Below are positions 1-8,119 of a stretch of 64,000 bases of DNA, piece by piece. The first letter of the stretch is position 1, and each line of letters opens with the position of its first letter. The notes under the pieces were generated by a model. It saw nothing but the letters and a program-made list of their open reading frames with translations. It was not told the origin of the DNA and made no database searches. The DNA comes from JASTVH01 sp042862465. GTDB taxonomy: Bacteria > Pseudomonadota > Gammaproteobacteria > Pseudomonadales > Oleiphilaceae. The position numbers and the translations under genes are program-made. Where the stretch lies: the NCBI GenBank assembly GCA_042862465.1, contig JASTVH010000011.1:1-64000 (forward strand), read 5' to 3'.

Positions 1-197
1 GGTCCGGACCGCGTTCCTGCTGCATTACATCGATGACCTGGAACTGCGCCAAACCATCCATGCCGCCACCAACAAGAATGAACAGTTCAACGGCTTCGCC
101 AAATGGTGCTTCTTCGGCGGTGAGGGGGTAATCCCCCCGAAAAATAGCGGTGCTCAAAAGTAGAATTTTCCGTAAGCTACACGCAGGGAGATTCTGC

Positions 198-464
198 ATG
201 AAAAAATCACGTTTTTCCGATAGCCAAATCCTGTCGATCCTCAAGCAAGCCGAGAACGGCGTTTCCGTTCCGGAGCTGTGCCGGGAGCATGGCATGAGCA
301 GCGCCACCTTCTACAAATGGCGCGCCAAGTTCGGCGGCATGGATGCCTCCATGATGAAGCGCCTCAAGGAGCTGGAGGACGAAAACCGCCGCCTGAAGAA
401 GATGTATGCCGAAGAGCGGCTCAAGGCGGAACTGCGACAGGAAGCCCTTGAGGGAAAGTTGTAA
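198..464 (+). CDS. IS3-family transposase OrfA (helix-turn-helix protein)
   Basis: This 88-residue protein is the DNA-binding subunit of the IS3-family transposase. It has a helix-turn-helix at about residues 10-45 (FSDSQILSILKQAENG, then SSATFYKWRAKFGG) followed by a leucine-zipper-like coiled coil (LKELEDENRRLKKMYAEE). The ATG at 198 follows a GGGAG ribosome site; an upstream GTG at 150 lies in the terminal repeat and is unlikely. A perfect slippery heptamer GGGAAAG at 452-458 is placed in the zero frame as G GGA AAG. A -1 shift there enters the orfB frame, which is open from 452, so an OrfAB fusion is expected. Confidence 0.85.
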   Translation: MKKSRFSDSQILSILKQAENGVSVPELCREHGMSSATFYKWRAKFGGMDASMMKRLKELEDENRRLKKMYAEERLKAELRQEALEGKL

Positions 465-484
465 AGCCGTCTCGCCGCAAGGAG

Positions 485-1285
485 ATGGCGCAAAAAGTCG
501 TGGCTGATGGGCGCTGTAGCATTCGACTGGCCTGCATCACCTTTGGCATCAGTGAGACCTGCTATCGCTATCAAGCCAAGCTCAGCGATGAGAATGCTGA
601 GATTGCGGATTGGCTGGAGCGGTTGGCCGAGAACCGTCGAAACTGGGGCTTTGGGTTGTGCTACCTGTATCTGCGGAACGTAAAGGGTTATACCTGGAAC
701 CACAAGCGGGTGTATCGGATTTACCGCGAGCTGGAACTGAACCTTCGCATCAAGCCCAAGAAGCGTCTGGTCCGCGAGAAGCCGGAACCGCTAGCGGTTC
801 CCGAGACGATCAACGACTGCTGGTCCATGGATTTCATGCACGACCAACTGAGCGATGGACGCAGCTACCGTTTGCTCAACGTGATTGATGATTTCAATCG
901 TGAAGGGCTGGGTATCGAGGTCGACTTCTCATTGCCGGCAGAGCGTGTTATTCGGACCCTGGATCAGATTGTGGAGTGGCGAGGGGAACCGTGTTCCATC
1001 CGTTGTGACAATGGTCCGGAATATATCAGCGGTAAACTGTCCGCCTGGGCGGAGAGTCGTGGCATTGATCTGGCTTACATCCAACCGGGGAAACCGCAAC
1101 AGAATGCCTATATCGAACGGTATAACCGGACGGTACGCTATGACTGGCTGGCTCAATACCTTTTTGACAGCATTGAGGAAGTTCAAGACTACGCCACTCG
1201 TTGGCTCTGGCATTACAACAACGAGCGTCCGAACATGGCATTGGGAGGGATTACCCCTCAACAAAAACTGGGCTTGGCGGCCTAG
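485..1285 (+). CDS. IS3-family transposase OrfB (DDE integrase)
   Basis: This 266-residue catalytic subunit has the retroviral-integrase-like rve fold. The acidic triad can be placed at the D of WSMDFMHD, the D of IRCDNGPEY and the E of QQNAYIERYNRT. The C-terminal W-HYNNERPN-AL-G-TP motif is typical of IS3 OrfB. The ATG at 485 is the first in frame, but the protein is probably made mainly as an OrfAB fusion through the slippery sequence at 452-458. No frameshift or stop is visible. Confidence 0.9.
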   Translation: MAQKVVADGRCSIRLACITFGISETCYRYQAKLSDENAEIADWLERLAENRRNWGFGLCYLYLRNVKGYTWNHKRVYRIYRELELNLRIKPKKRLVREKPEPLAVPETINDCWSMDFMHDQLSDGRSYRLLNVIDDFNREGLGIEVDFSLPAERVIRTLDQIVEWRGEPCSIRCDNGPEYISGKLSAWAESRGIDLAYIQPGKPQQNAYIERYNRTVRYDWLAQYLFDSIEEVQDYATRWLWHYNNERPNMALGGITPQQKLGLAA

Positions 1286-1756
1286 ATTTGAGCTCTACTT
1301 TTGATTGCCCCTAATAATGGGGGGATTACCAGGGGACCATTACGGCATCGCTTCGTCACGAGCAACAGAAGGTGGTCAAATACAACCAGTTGGTGGCCAA
1401 CATGCTGATTTTGCATAACGTCGAAGCGCTGACTCGGGTACTGCGAGAGATGAACGCAGAAGGTATACCGATCCAGGAAGACGTCCTCAAGGCGCTCTCG
1501 CCGTATCGGAACAGCCACATCAACCGGTTTGGCGACTACACCCTGGATCTGAAGCGACCGGCCATTCGGCCATTGTTTGAGTTAGGGATTTCCACCAAGA
1601 AACAATAGGATAGGCCGGTTTTGGCGGATTTTTCACGTTTGTCTGCCGACCCTCGAATACGCACCTTCCACCCATTGTGTTTGAAGGAGCAAATTTCAGG
1701 CGCCAGTTAATTCCGTGCCAGAGCTCGTGACCTGCACCCAACTTTCTGAAGTCCAC

Positions 1757-1783
1757 AAAAAAGCCGGGCGTGTGAGGCCCGGC
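1757..1783 (-). terminator. Rho-independent terminator, minus strand
   Basis: A perfect 7-bp stem GCCGGGC/GCCCGGC with a 7-nt loop is followed on the minus strand by six T. It is the second of two tandem terminators downstream of ectC. Confidence 0.75.
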
Positions 1784-1892
1784 AATCAGATGAGCAACGC
1801 TTTGTCAAGAACAGCGGCTTAGTCCGTTCTCACTTCCAGAGTCCCACAGAAATATTTCACTTTTGCAACAGATGACTATTCTTTCACCGAAT

Positions 1893-1916
1893 AAAAAACC
1901 GACACGATGTGTCGGT
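1893..1916 (-). terminator. Rho-independent terminator, minus strand
   Basis: A perfect 8-bp stem ACCGACAC/GTGTCGGT with a 3-nt loop is followed on the minus strand by a T run. It lies about 330 bp downstream of the ectC stop and is the first terminator that its transcript would meet. Confidence 0.75.
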
Positions 1917-2248
1917 TGAATTAAAGGCTGGGCATTCTTCTCGACGACCGATAAAAGGGGATGGCCGTCTCTTTACTGTAGCTCAGCTAATGTAATGCTC
2001 AAGCTCACCCAACGCTTCCCCTAGTAACATTGTCAGATAATGCTTGGCGGTGGACTTACCCTGGTCAACTAGACACTCCTAGCCTATGATCAATTTCTGA
2101 GTATAGATACCACATGGATCTCCGCAAATCTCGGACACTGTAAGCACTCAGATCTCCAGAAACTGTCGCGATGCCGCCAGGATCTAGAGTCCTAAGATCT
2201 GGACGGCCATGGCCAACCCCGGGGGCGGCCATGTAAATGTTTCTTGCG

Positions 2249-2638
2249 CTAGCTCTCGTCCGGAAGGTAAGCGCCGTCCTTGTCGTGTACTTCGCGGCCG
2301 GTGACTGGCGGATTAAAGGTGCAGACCAGGCGCATATCCTCGGTGCCACCCCGCAGGATGTGGCGGTCGTGCTCGTTGAGAGCGTAGATGACACCGTCGT
2401 AGATTTGGTGGATCTCACCCGTGGCCAGGTCTTCAATGCTGCCGTTGCCCGCAATGCAGTAGACGGCTTCCAGATGGTATTTGTACCACATGTGTAGTTC
2501 GGCGCCCGCCGGGATAATAGTCTCGTGAAATGAGAATCCCATCCCGTCCTTCTTAAGAAGCATGCGGCGGCTGGTCCAGCCCGGCCCCTTTACTTCCCGT
2601 TCGGTACCGAACAAGTCTTTAATGTCACGTACAATCAT
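2249..2638 (-). CDS. ectC: L-ectoine synthase
   Basis: EctC closes N-gamma-acetyl-L-2,4-diaminobutyrate into the osmolyte ectoine in the cytoplasm. The 129-residue length equals the family norm. The sequence shows the family hallmarks MIVRDIKDLFGTEREV at the N-terminus, the cupin metal-binding region (HMWYKYHLEAVYCIAGNGSIEDL) and LNEHDRHILRGG. The ATG is preceded by AAGGGAGGA. The gene stands alone: ectA and ectB are absent from both sides, and the neighbouring DNA is transposon-derived or unrecognised. It could complete a pathway encoded elsewhere, convert an imported precursor, or be a transferred solitary gene. Function by homology is very likely; the physiological role here is inference. 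Confidence 0.95.
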   Translation of the reverse strand: MIVRDIKDLFGTEREVKGPGWTSRRMLLKKDGMGFSFHETIIPAGAELHMWYKYHLEAVYCIAGNGSIEDLATGEIHQIYDGVIYALNEHDRHILRGGTEDMRLVCTFNPPVTGREVHDKDGAYLPDES

Positions 2639-3133
2639 TCTTTATTATCCTCCCTTGGGCTAATGCTCTTTAGCGACAATACACAAGAATTTCCGCGCCA
2701 TAGAGAATGACCTTCAAGCCGACAACCGGTACCTGAAGGCCAAGCTTAAACGCTTGTTGGCAGAGTCAATAACTGCCCCATAGTCAACCAGCCAAAAAGG
2801 AAAATTCCTTCAGCAAAGTCTAACAACTGATTGAATCATAAAGACCTGAAACCAGACTGAATTCCGGATTTCAAAATGGATATATCTAAATTGGAAATGA
2901 AGGTGGGGATTGTCAATGTAGCCAGGCCCTGAATCAGGGTGCGGCAACACTAGGCAAACGGGTTTCATCAGCCCGCACGGTAAAGCGATCTTGCGGACTA
3001 ATGTTACCTTCAATTACTGAACCGCTCTGCCTTTCGCAAGTGGTCAGGACTTGCCGATCCCAGAGCCAGCTCAAGCAACGAAACGTCGCATCTCGGCAAG
3101 GGTTTCACCGAGGGTGCAGGCGTCACCGTGTCA
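2639..3133. other. About 500 bp without a supported gene
   Basis: This contains the ectC leader and a short plus-strand coiled-coil-like open stretch at about 2690-2790 (LQADNRYLKAKLKRLLAES, then a stop). That stretch lacks a start and may be a transposase OrfA relic. No promoter or full gene could be assigned with confidence. Confidence 0.4.
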
Positions 3134-3412
3134 TTATTCGTTTCTGGAGAACCAACGGTACAATGGAACGAACAGGACGGCGAGGTACCAGCCATAGAGA
3201 TAGGCCTCAACCAAGCCAATCACAAAGCCAGTCCACGTGAGCCATTCGAAACCGGGCAACAGCGGCGCCCATGCTTTGTACATACGCAGATGTTCCGGAG
3301 CGAGCAGGCCAAAGCCCACGCAGAGCAGGTAGCTGATTACTAGTAGCAGCGACAGGCTGTTGCCCAGCGGGGTGATACGCAACCGTGCATTGGTTGCGGG
3401 TGCGTGTTCCAT
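3134..3412 (-). CDS. DUF5676-type small inner membrane protein
   Basis: This 92-residue protein has two strong hydrophobic segments at about residues 18-38 and 58-82. Its pattern (LCVGFGLL, then WAPLLPGFEWLTW, then G-VEAYLYGWYLAVLFVPLY) matches the DUF5676 family as I remember it, whose members often sit beside copper and other metal resistance genes. The ATG is preceded by a very strong AAGGAGGA site. No biochemical role is established. Its position near the copper module at 5.3-10.7 kb fits a metal-associated function, but that is inference. Confidence 0.75.
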   Translation of the reverse strand: MEHAPATNARLRITPLGNSLSLLLVISYLLCVGFGLLAPEHLRMYKAWAPLLPGFEWLTWTGFVIGLVEAYLYGWYLAVLFVPLYRWFSRNE

Positions 3413-3466
3413 TTCAGATTCCTCCTTCGTTTGACGTCGGGGTTCTACCCGTTACTGCGGACATTC

Positions 3467-3742
3467 CTAAAAGAGATTGAATTTCTCCCAGAAAAAGTTT
3501 TGGTCTGTCCGCCTGAACGTCCGTTTTGCGACCACAGGATAATTTGTTGTGTCAATTTCCGACTGGATATCGAAGCTTGGCGAACGATGATTCTTGAGCC
3601 CTACAAACGGCTTGGCCCCGGTGTCTACATGGTAGGGGCTTTCATCGGACATGACAGAATTGTTGGCGTCGTGGAAGGACGACAGCCAATGGTCAGGGTT
3701 TTTTCGTCTAAACCGGACGCGCTGGGCCGGTCCTTCGGCCAA
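3467..3742 (-). CDS. Hypothetical protein, doubtful
   Basis: A 91-residue open frame on the same strand as its neighbours. It is hydrophilic, has no signal peptide or known motif, and starts MAEGPAQRVRFRRKNPDHW. A plus-strand frame of 116 residues covers the same DNA, so the coding strand is uncertain. No good ribosome site was seen for either. It is listed because the 340-bp gap between two minus-strand genes is otherwise empty. Confidence 0.2.
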   Translation of the reverse strand: MAEGPAQRVRFRRKNPDHWLSSFHDANNSVMSDESPYHVDTGAKPFVGLKNHRSPSFDIQSEIDTTNYPVVAKRTFRRTDQNFFWEKFNLF

Positions 3743-3756
3743 GACACTGAATAGAT

Positions 3757-4446
3757 CTAATTCCGAAACTCTGACACCTGGCGCTCTAGGTTCGCGTACA
3801 TTGCCAGAAGATCATCCTCGTTGAGCGTTCCTCTGGTGGTTGCCTTAGCCTTATGTTTTTCCAGCTGGCTACGTTGTTCGGCGTAAACATGATGGAGGAC
3901 GCTGGCTTGATAGTCGCAGCCCTCGTGATTGTTCAGTTGTTTTCGAAGCGATTTGAACTGATCAGGACTGGGAACCTGTTCGAGCTTTTTAGCTATGTCT
4001 TTGGGTCGGATATTGAACACTTCTCCCCAATGTTTTACGGCATGCTCCCAGGCCTGAGATAGAGATGCCCGCTCATCTATGTAGAATTTGTTAGCAGCTC
4101 CTCGTTTGTTTACGGAGAAATAGCAGGTTTCCTGTGCAGTACTTTTCCCGCTTCCGATGCCAAGCGTGATGCCCTGGAAGCCAACACCGCGACAGGGGAG
4201 GGTTGAGGGATGGTCTTTTCCAATGAAATCCAGATATTGAAGTGCTGCGGAGCGGGCCATGTAACGGGCCTCATAGTACTTGGCCCTGGTCTCTTGATAC
4301 TGGTACCAGAGTTCTTGAGTAATTCTGTTGTTCGGCCTCTTAAGAGAGAAATACTTCTGATAGCGTTTGCCTCGGATGGTGGCAACAACTCGCCAACCGT
4401 GGAAGCCAGAGGTCAGCTCCCCTTTTTCATAAAAGCTAATAGCCAT
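3757..4446 (-). CDS. Hypothetical protein with AP2-like DNA-binding repeats
   Basis: The product is about 229 residues from the ATG at 4446 (MAISFYEKG); a TTG start at 4470 would add 8 residues. Near the N-terminus GWRVVATIRGKRYQKYFSL resembles an AP2/integrase DNA-binding three-strand sheet. A second possible copy lies around residues 95-140 (GVGFQGITLGI, then CYFSVNKRGAANKFYIDE, then W-HAVKHWGE). Such AP2-like domains bind DNA in bacterial homing endonucleases and phage-related proteins. No nuclease or recombinase motif is visible. The remainder is charged and helical. The start region overlaps the end of a short upstream frame. Confidence 0.55.
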   Translation of the reverse strand: MAISFYEKGELTSGFHGWRVVATIRGKRYQKYFSLKRPNNRITQELWYQYQETRAKYYEARYMARSAALQYLDFIGKDHPSTLPCRGVGFQGITLGIGSGKSTAQETCYFSVNKRGAANKFYIDERASLSQAWEHAVKHWGEVFNIRPKDIAKKLEQVPSPDQFKSLRKQLNNHEGCDYQASVLHHVYAEQRSQLEKHKAKATTRGTLNEDDLLAMYANLERQVSEFRN

Positions 4447-4586
4447 GGATAGTCGATCTTTCCCGTCCAAATCACGTTAAAGATAGTACGCAGCCAAGCA
4501 GGCGTCGCCTGCTCTACTCTGAGGCCTACGTCAGCTTGCTGCAATCGAAAATGGTCAATAAACTTCTCAGCCTCTTTGGGCTGCAA
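4413..4586 (-). CDS. Short hypothetical ORF overlapping the AP2-like gene
   Basis: A 57-residue frame from a TTG start ends within the beginning of the AP2-like gene in another frame. The sequence (LQPKEAEKFIDHFRLQQADV, ending PWLLAFMKKGS) looks protein-like, with an amphipathic helix and a W-rich centre. The overlap would fit translational coupling. The start is uncertain, and it may instead be the tail of a decayed longer gene whose frame is closed at about 4607. Confidence 0.3.
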   Translation of the reverse strand: MQPKEAEKFIDHFRLQQADVGLRVEQATPAWLRTIFNVIWTGKIDYPWLLAFMKKGS

Positions 4587-4720
4587 ACTGGAAACACCGA
4601 CCTTCGGTCAATCGTTGTCGCTTCCTAGGAGTGAAGCATCGTCCATGGAGTGTAAGGCTGCGAGGGACCATACGTGTGCAGCCTTCCGTAAGTTTACACT
4701 TGAGAGAGCCTTTACACATC

Positions 4721-5193
4721 ATGGTTTGCGCTTTAAGAATCCTTCCCCTCTTCGTTTTTGTGGTAGCAGGTCTTATCAGTGCTCCGGCTCATGCTTCCAC
4801 TATAAAAAGTCGAGCAGCGGCCTTTGCCATCCACCGCAAGGAAGTTGGTATGAGCGAACCAAGAAATATCAACCCTACGACTCTGTTGATGCCTGCCTGG
4901 ATTCAGGCGGTAAACTTCCGGATGGTGTCTCTTTGGCCTCGGTTCAACAGGTCCAAGAGCAGAAAGGCAAGTTACAAAGCTACGAACGGTCTGCGTTCGG
5001 GCAAGGTTGGGAAGACGCCGATGGAGATTGTCAAGACAGCCGTACTGAGGCATTGATTGCACAATCCACGACCAAGGTCCGGCTTGCAGATGAACGTCGT
5101 TGCAGAGTGGTTTCGGGCCGCTGAATCAGTCCGTTCACAGGCAAAGTCATCCAGAACAGCAGTGAGATCGACATCGAGCATGTGGTCCCGCTG
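4721..5193 (+). pseudogene. Decayed secreted HNH endonuclease (DUF1524/GmrSD-C type)
   Basis: The ATG at 4721 begins a convincing signal peptide (LPLFVFVVAGLISAPAHAS). About 100 bp later the coding signal moves to another frame (YERTKKYQPYDSVDACL). This continues through YERSAFGQGWEDADGDCQDS, TEALI and RRCRVVSGR, which are hallmarks of the small HNH nuclease family. A TGA at 5122-5124 replaces the expected Trp before ISPFTGKVI. The catalytic strand IDIEHVVPL is reached at 5193, but the C-terminal part (WDHG, N-W and so on) is missing. There are thus at least one frameshift, one nonsense change and a truncation. It is dead as a nuclease. Confidence 0.7.
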
Positions 5194-5323
5194 AATGGTT
5201 GCCACCGTCAGGCCAGTGCGGTTGTGTGGCAAATCGTACTTGTTTGACTGCGTTGGTTCTTGCTAAGGGTAGAGTTGTCAGAGTTTTTCAGGCGCGATAA
5301 CCCACTCGTTAACTTTCGTGAAT

Positions 5324-6652
5324 TCAAAATTCAATCGTGACCTTTAATCCACCCCGTGGGCGATTTGAAAAGACGATCTTCCCACCATACCGGCTAACAA
5401 TGTCTTGAACGATTGCAAGGCCGAGCCCGTGGCCCGGAGTCTGTTCGTCCAGCCTTAATCCTCGTTGACCAAGCTTGCTCAATTCAGCTTCCTCAACGCC
5501 GGGACCATCGTCTGTCACGACAATTCGTTTTGAGGGGCCGCATTGTTCCAATATTAGCTCCACCTCTCTATGTGACCATTTCCCCGCATTGTCCAGCACG
5601 ATCCCCAGTATTTCAGATAGGTCGTATTCTTCAATTGGCCAACGGCTATACTCTGGGAGAGAACTTGATAACTCGAAGGATTTTGCCGGGTATAGTCTTC
5701 CCATCATCCACAGAAGGTCTCGTGCTTTTTCTACTGGATAGGAGCTTTTCCCTACCTGCGGTCCAGCAAACCGGCTGCGGCGCATTTCAGCTTCAAGTTG
5801 TTTGTCAATATCCCCGAGACGCGCCGCTATTTGCTGCCTTAACTCGTTATCTAGCGGCGCAGAAGTGTCGCCGAGAATTTGCTGGACAGACGCAATCGGA
5901 GTTTTAACGCTATGGGATAGGTTTGCCAAAGCATTCCTCGAACGCTCCAATCGTTGATCAAGTGAGTCAAGCAGTTGATTCAACTGCTCGACGAGAGGGT
6001 GGAACTCCTCGGGGACAGTCATATCTATACGCGAGACGCTACCATCCTGAAGTCTTTTCAGTGACGCCTTGAGTCCTGTGACAGAACGCATGGACAGATT
6101 GATGCCGAACCAGATTGCACAAACCAATAACGAGATAAGTAAAAGAGATGCGATTGCCGTCCATGCATGTAGCTCTGCCTGGCTATTCTTCAATGCGCCC
6201 AGATCTTCTGCAACGATAACCACAAACGGTTTTTCGTTTGCGACAAAGGAGCTCCGATACGCCAATATGTCGGTTGGAGCCTCTGCTATTTCAGAATTCT
6301 CGACCCGAATCGTGCCCTCTTTTTCCGATTCGATGAGCGGCGACAGCAGCGGCCTCCACGATTCCGGCGAAATGATGGTCCTGGAATCGGAGTGTTGAAC
6401 AAAAGCATGGTGAAATACGCGCTGAAAGTAATCGCCCGTCTTGAGCTCGTCGAAGGCTCCGTCACTGTCCCGAATCTGATGCTCTAAAAACGAAACCTCC
6501 TCTTTCAGCCTTTCGGTGACAAATTCACGGGACATCCTCTCGAGCAAAACCCCATGTGTAAACCAGGCAATTGCCATCAAGGCAACACCTGCGGGCAGCA
6601 GTAGTGCAAGCAGGGTGCCTTTTACAGAAGCAGGTTTCTTAAACTTTGTCAT
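5324..6652 (-). CDS. Sensor histidine kinase of two-component system 1
   Basis: An inner membrane sensor kinase of 442 residues. A first membrane segment lies at about 13-34, a periplasmic domain of about 130 residues follows, and the second segment is at about 165-186. The HAMP-like region leads to a dimerisation box with the phosphoacceptor His247 in LSHSVKTPI. The N box has Asn355 (VLDNAGKW), the G1 box is DDGPG at 381-385 and the G2 box is GHGLGL at 407-412. The SH-x-VKTPI form resembles the PhoQ group. The ATG at 6652 overlaps the regulator stop by 14 bp, so the two are co-translated. The ligand is unknown. The divergent copper genes suggest a periplasmic metal signal, which is inference. 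Confidence 0.92.
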   Translation of the reverse strand: MTKFKKPASVKGTLLALLLPAGVALMAIAWFTHGVLLERMSREFVTERLKEEVSFLEHQIRDSDGAFDELKTGDYFQRVFHHAFVQHSDSRTIISPESWRPLLSPLIESEKEGTIRVENSEIAEAPTDILAYRSSFVANEKPFVVIVAEDLGALKNSQAELHAWTAIASLLLISLLVCAIWFGINLSMRSVTGLKASLKRLQDGSVSRIDMTVPEEFHPLVEQLNQLLDSLDQRLERSRNALANLSHSVKTPIASVQQILGDTSAPLDNELRQQIAARLGDIDKQLEAEMRRSRFAGPQVGKSSYPVEKARDLLWMMGRLYPAKSFELSSSLPEYSRWPIEEYDLSEILGIVLDNAGKWSHREVELILEQCGPSKRIVVTDDGPGVEEAELSKLGQRGLRLDEQTPGHGLGLAIVQDIVSRYGGKIVFSNRPRGGLKVTIEF

Positions 6653-7304
6653 TGAACATATAGCCTTGGCCACGTCGGGTTGAGATCGTGGAATTTCCCA
6701 CCAGTTTTCGCAGCCTCCGAATATATGCCTCGATAACGTTCGCGCTTGGGCTATCTTCGAGGCTGTATAGCTGCTCCAGCAATTGGTCTTTCGAAAAGAC
6801 CTGGCCCGGCTTACTCATCAGACAGCGCAGAAGACGAAACTCTGTGCCGGTTAGTGGATGTTCAGTCCCATCGTCCACCGATAAGTACTGACGATTCTCA
6901 TCCAGAACAAAGCGGCCTGCCTTAACCAATGAATGTGTTCTCCCTTCGCTCCTACGAACAATAGCATTCAGCCTCGCTATTAGCTCTTCGGTCTGAAAGG
7001 GTTTCGCAAGGTAGTCGTCTGCCCCGGTCTTCAATCCAGCCACTTTATCGTGCCAGTCATCGCGTGCTGTCAGGATTAATACTGGAAAACCAATGTGTTT
7101 GGCACGCCACTTTCGCAAGATATCCAAACCGTTGCCGTCGGGTAGTCCTAGATCCAATATGCTAACCCGGTATTCCTCCTGTTCACCCAGAGCCATTGCT
7201 TCCTTTGCTGTATAAGCCGCGTCCACACTAAACCCCGACTTCTCAAGTTGTTGCAGAAGGCTACGTGAGAGTAATTGATCGTCTTCAACCAGTAGTAAAC
7301 GCAT
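6639..7304 (-). CDS. OmpR-family response regulator of two-component system 1
   Basis: This 221-residue regulator has a receiver domain with acidic Asp8/Asp9, phosphoacceptor Asp51 (ILDLGLPDGNG) and the conserved Lys in LAKPF. The C-terminal winged helix ends RRLRKLVG-STISTRRGQGYMF. It is the proximal gene of the TCS1 operon. A minus-strand box with two TTCAG half-sites at 7358-7373 lies 54 bp upstream, and a plus-strand box at 7393-7408 faces the cupredoxin gene. This suggests autoregulation plus divergent activation. The second regulator at 44793 is a clear paralogue. Confidence 0.93.
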   Translation of the reverse strand: MRLLLVEDDQLLSRSLLQQLEKSGFSVDAAYTAKEAMALGEQEEYRVSILDLGLPDGNGLDILRKWRAKHIGFPVLILTARDDWHDKVAGLKTGADDYLAKPFQTEELIARLNAIVRRSEGRTHSLVKAGRFVLDENRQYLSVDDGTEHPLTGTEFRLLRCLMSKPGQVFSKDQLLEQLYSLEDSPSANVIEAYIRRLRKLVGNSTISTRRGQGYMFNDKV

Positions 7305-7341
7305 TGCTTTTCCTTTTTAGCTGCGACTGTAATTTCGCAGT

Positions 7342-7373
7342 AGTTTCTCCAATTATCCTGAACTCAGCCTGAA
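7342..7373 (-). promoter_or_regulatory. TTCAG direct-repeat box upstream of TCS1
   Basis: On the minus strand TTCAG (7373-7369) and TTCAG (7362-7358) are exactly 11 bp apart. A weak -10-like hexamer GAAACT follows after 10 bp. The repeat period is one helical turn, as in OmpR/PhoB-family operators. Confidence 0.6.
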
Positions 7374-7392
7374 TAAATTTTTTTTTCGAATT

Positions 7393-7428
7393 TTCAGTAA
7401 GAATTCAGGTTGGTAAGCGATCTTATGT
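7393..7428 (+). promoter_or_regulatory. TTCAG direct-repeat box upstream of cupredoxin-copAB
   Basis: TTCAG at 7393-7397 and at 7404-7408 lie 11 bp apart on the plus strand, about 100 bp before the cupredoxin start. The -10 is not clear: GATCTT sits at the 10-bp spacing and TTATGT at 14 bp. It is back to back with the box for TCS1. Confidence 0.65.
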
Positions 7429-7504
7429 AACGATTCTGGACATTGATCAAGTGCCCTGAAAATACAATTAATTGTTGCTGAACGATTTCACAGGAGAAGA
7501 TGGT

Positions 7505-8032
7505 ATGAATGTATCAAAGTTGTTGGTAGCGGGTTTGGCACTTTCAATGTCAGCGGGAGCTTTTGCAGCCGGGGCCCATGGCGGTGGCCACGGTGCCAGC
7601 AGTGGCGAACCGGGCAAGGCATCAGAAGCCTCCCGCACTATTACCGTCGAAATGTACGACAACTACTATGAGCCGGAAGAAATAACTGTGAAGCCTGGTG
7701 AAACCGTGAGATTTGTGGTGGAGAATAAGGGCAGTCTTGTCCATGAGTTCAACATTGGCACCCCCGCCATGCACGAGAGCCATCAAAAAGAAATGATGAT
7801 GATGGTTGAGCATGGCGTGATTCAGGGCGGCAAGCTGAACCACGACATGATGAACATGGATATGGGCAATGGTCATTCCATGAAACACGACGATCCCAAC
7901 AGCGTCTTACTGGAACCCGGGCAGAGCAAGGAAGTTGTCTGGAAGTTCTCTGATAAAGGCAATATCGAATTTGCCTGTAACGTGCCGGGCCATTACCAGT
8001 CAGGAATGTACGGTGACGTAAATTTCGAATAA
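7505..8032 (+). CDS. Periplasmic cupredoxin-like copper protein
   Basis: A 175-residue protein with a signal peptide (LLVAGLALSMSAGAFA). The plastocyanin-like fold has the type I copper ligands His80 (VHEFNIG), Cys158, His163 and Met168 (FACNVPGHYQSGMYG). Between His80 and the C-terminal loop a Met/His-rich insertion (about 88-128, including KEMMMMVEHG and HDMMNMDMGNGHSMKH) probably binds extra Cu(I). The ATG at 7505 follows AGGAGAAG. It leads an operon with copA and copB, and likely carries or buffers copper for the oxidase. Function in copper handling is well supported by family; the electron partner is unknown. Confidence 0.9.
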   Translation: MNVSKLLVAGLALSMSAGAFAAGAHGGGHGASSGEPGKASEASRTITVEMYDNYYEPEEITVKPGETVRFVVENKGSLVHEFNIGTPAMHESHQKEMMMMVEHGVIQGGKLNHDMMNMDMGNGHSMKHDDPNSVLLEPGQSKEVVWKFSDKGNIEFACNVPGHYQSGMYGDVNFE

Positions 8033-8119
8033 TACAGTGTGCTGAGCGCCGCACGATTGCAAGGGCTGGTGAAGGCTTTCCAGCCTAGCTCCAATGAAGT
8101 GCAGTTGGGAATAAAACAG

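Larger units (their letters stand above)
127..1330 (+). mobile_element. IS3-family insertion sequence inside the Tn3 transposase
   Basis: The element is 1204 bp with imperfect terminal inverted repeats. The left end begins GGTAATCCCCCC and continues to TCAAAAGTAGA. The complement of the right end reads GGTAATCCCCCC and also reaches TCAAAAGTAGA. A direct repeat of 4 bp, AGGG, flanks it at 123-126 and 1331-1334. It carries overlapping-frame orfA and orfB, the usual IS3-family arrangement, and both are intact, so the element is potentially active. Confidence 0.88.
2..1608 (+). pseudogene. tnpA: Tn3-family transposase, C-terminal part, split by an IS3-family element
   Basis: The window opens inside a Tn3-family transposase (DDE recombinase catalysing replicative transposition). 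Bases 2-126 encode a segment with the family motif NEQFNGFAKW. Coding resumes at 1335 and runs to a stop at 1606-1608, with the characteristic C-terminal sequence HINRFGDYTLDL. Removing the insertion sequence and one copy of its 4-bp target duplication (1208 bp in all) joins the halves in frame as GGEG-TITASLRHEQQ, so the gene was intact before the insertion. The N-terminal part lies outside the window. A G/C-rich stretch at about 1612-1653 may hold the Tn3 terminal repeat, but its partner is not visible, so this is unproven. Confidence 0.88.
1609..2248. other. 640-bp stretch without a recognisable gene
   Basis: This intergenic stretch holds the probable end of the Tn3 element and two minus-strand terminators (annotated separately). 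Between about 1990 and 2078 the minus strand has an open stretch reading VDQGKSTAKHYLTMLLGEA and continuing to a stop. It looks coding in composition but has no start and no identity, so it may be a gene relic. Nothing else is supported. Confidence 0.5.

Noticed and set aside
2690..2790. Coiled-coil fragment on the plus strand
   Set aside because: No start and no family identity; kept only as a note in the gap entry.
3050..3133. Possible MerR-type regulator tail on the minus strand (GDACTLGETLAEMRRFVA)
   Set aside because: Only about 19 residues between stops, no DNA-binding part nearby, and the match is from memory only.
3404..3754. Plus-strand 116-residue ORF
   Set aside because: It begins inside the leader of the DUF5676-type gene, has no motif, and overlaps a minus-strand frame equally open. 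Neither is convincing.
5277..5291. GTCAG...TTCAG near the end of the TCS1 kinase gene
   Set aside because: The spacing is 10 bp, the first half-site is imperfect and it does not precede a gene.
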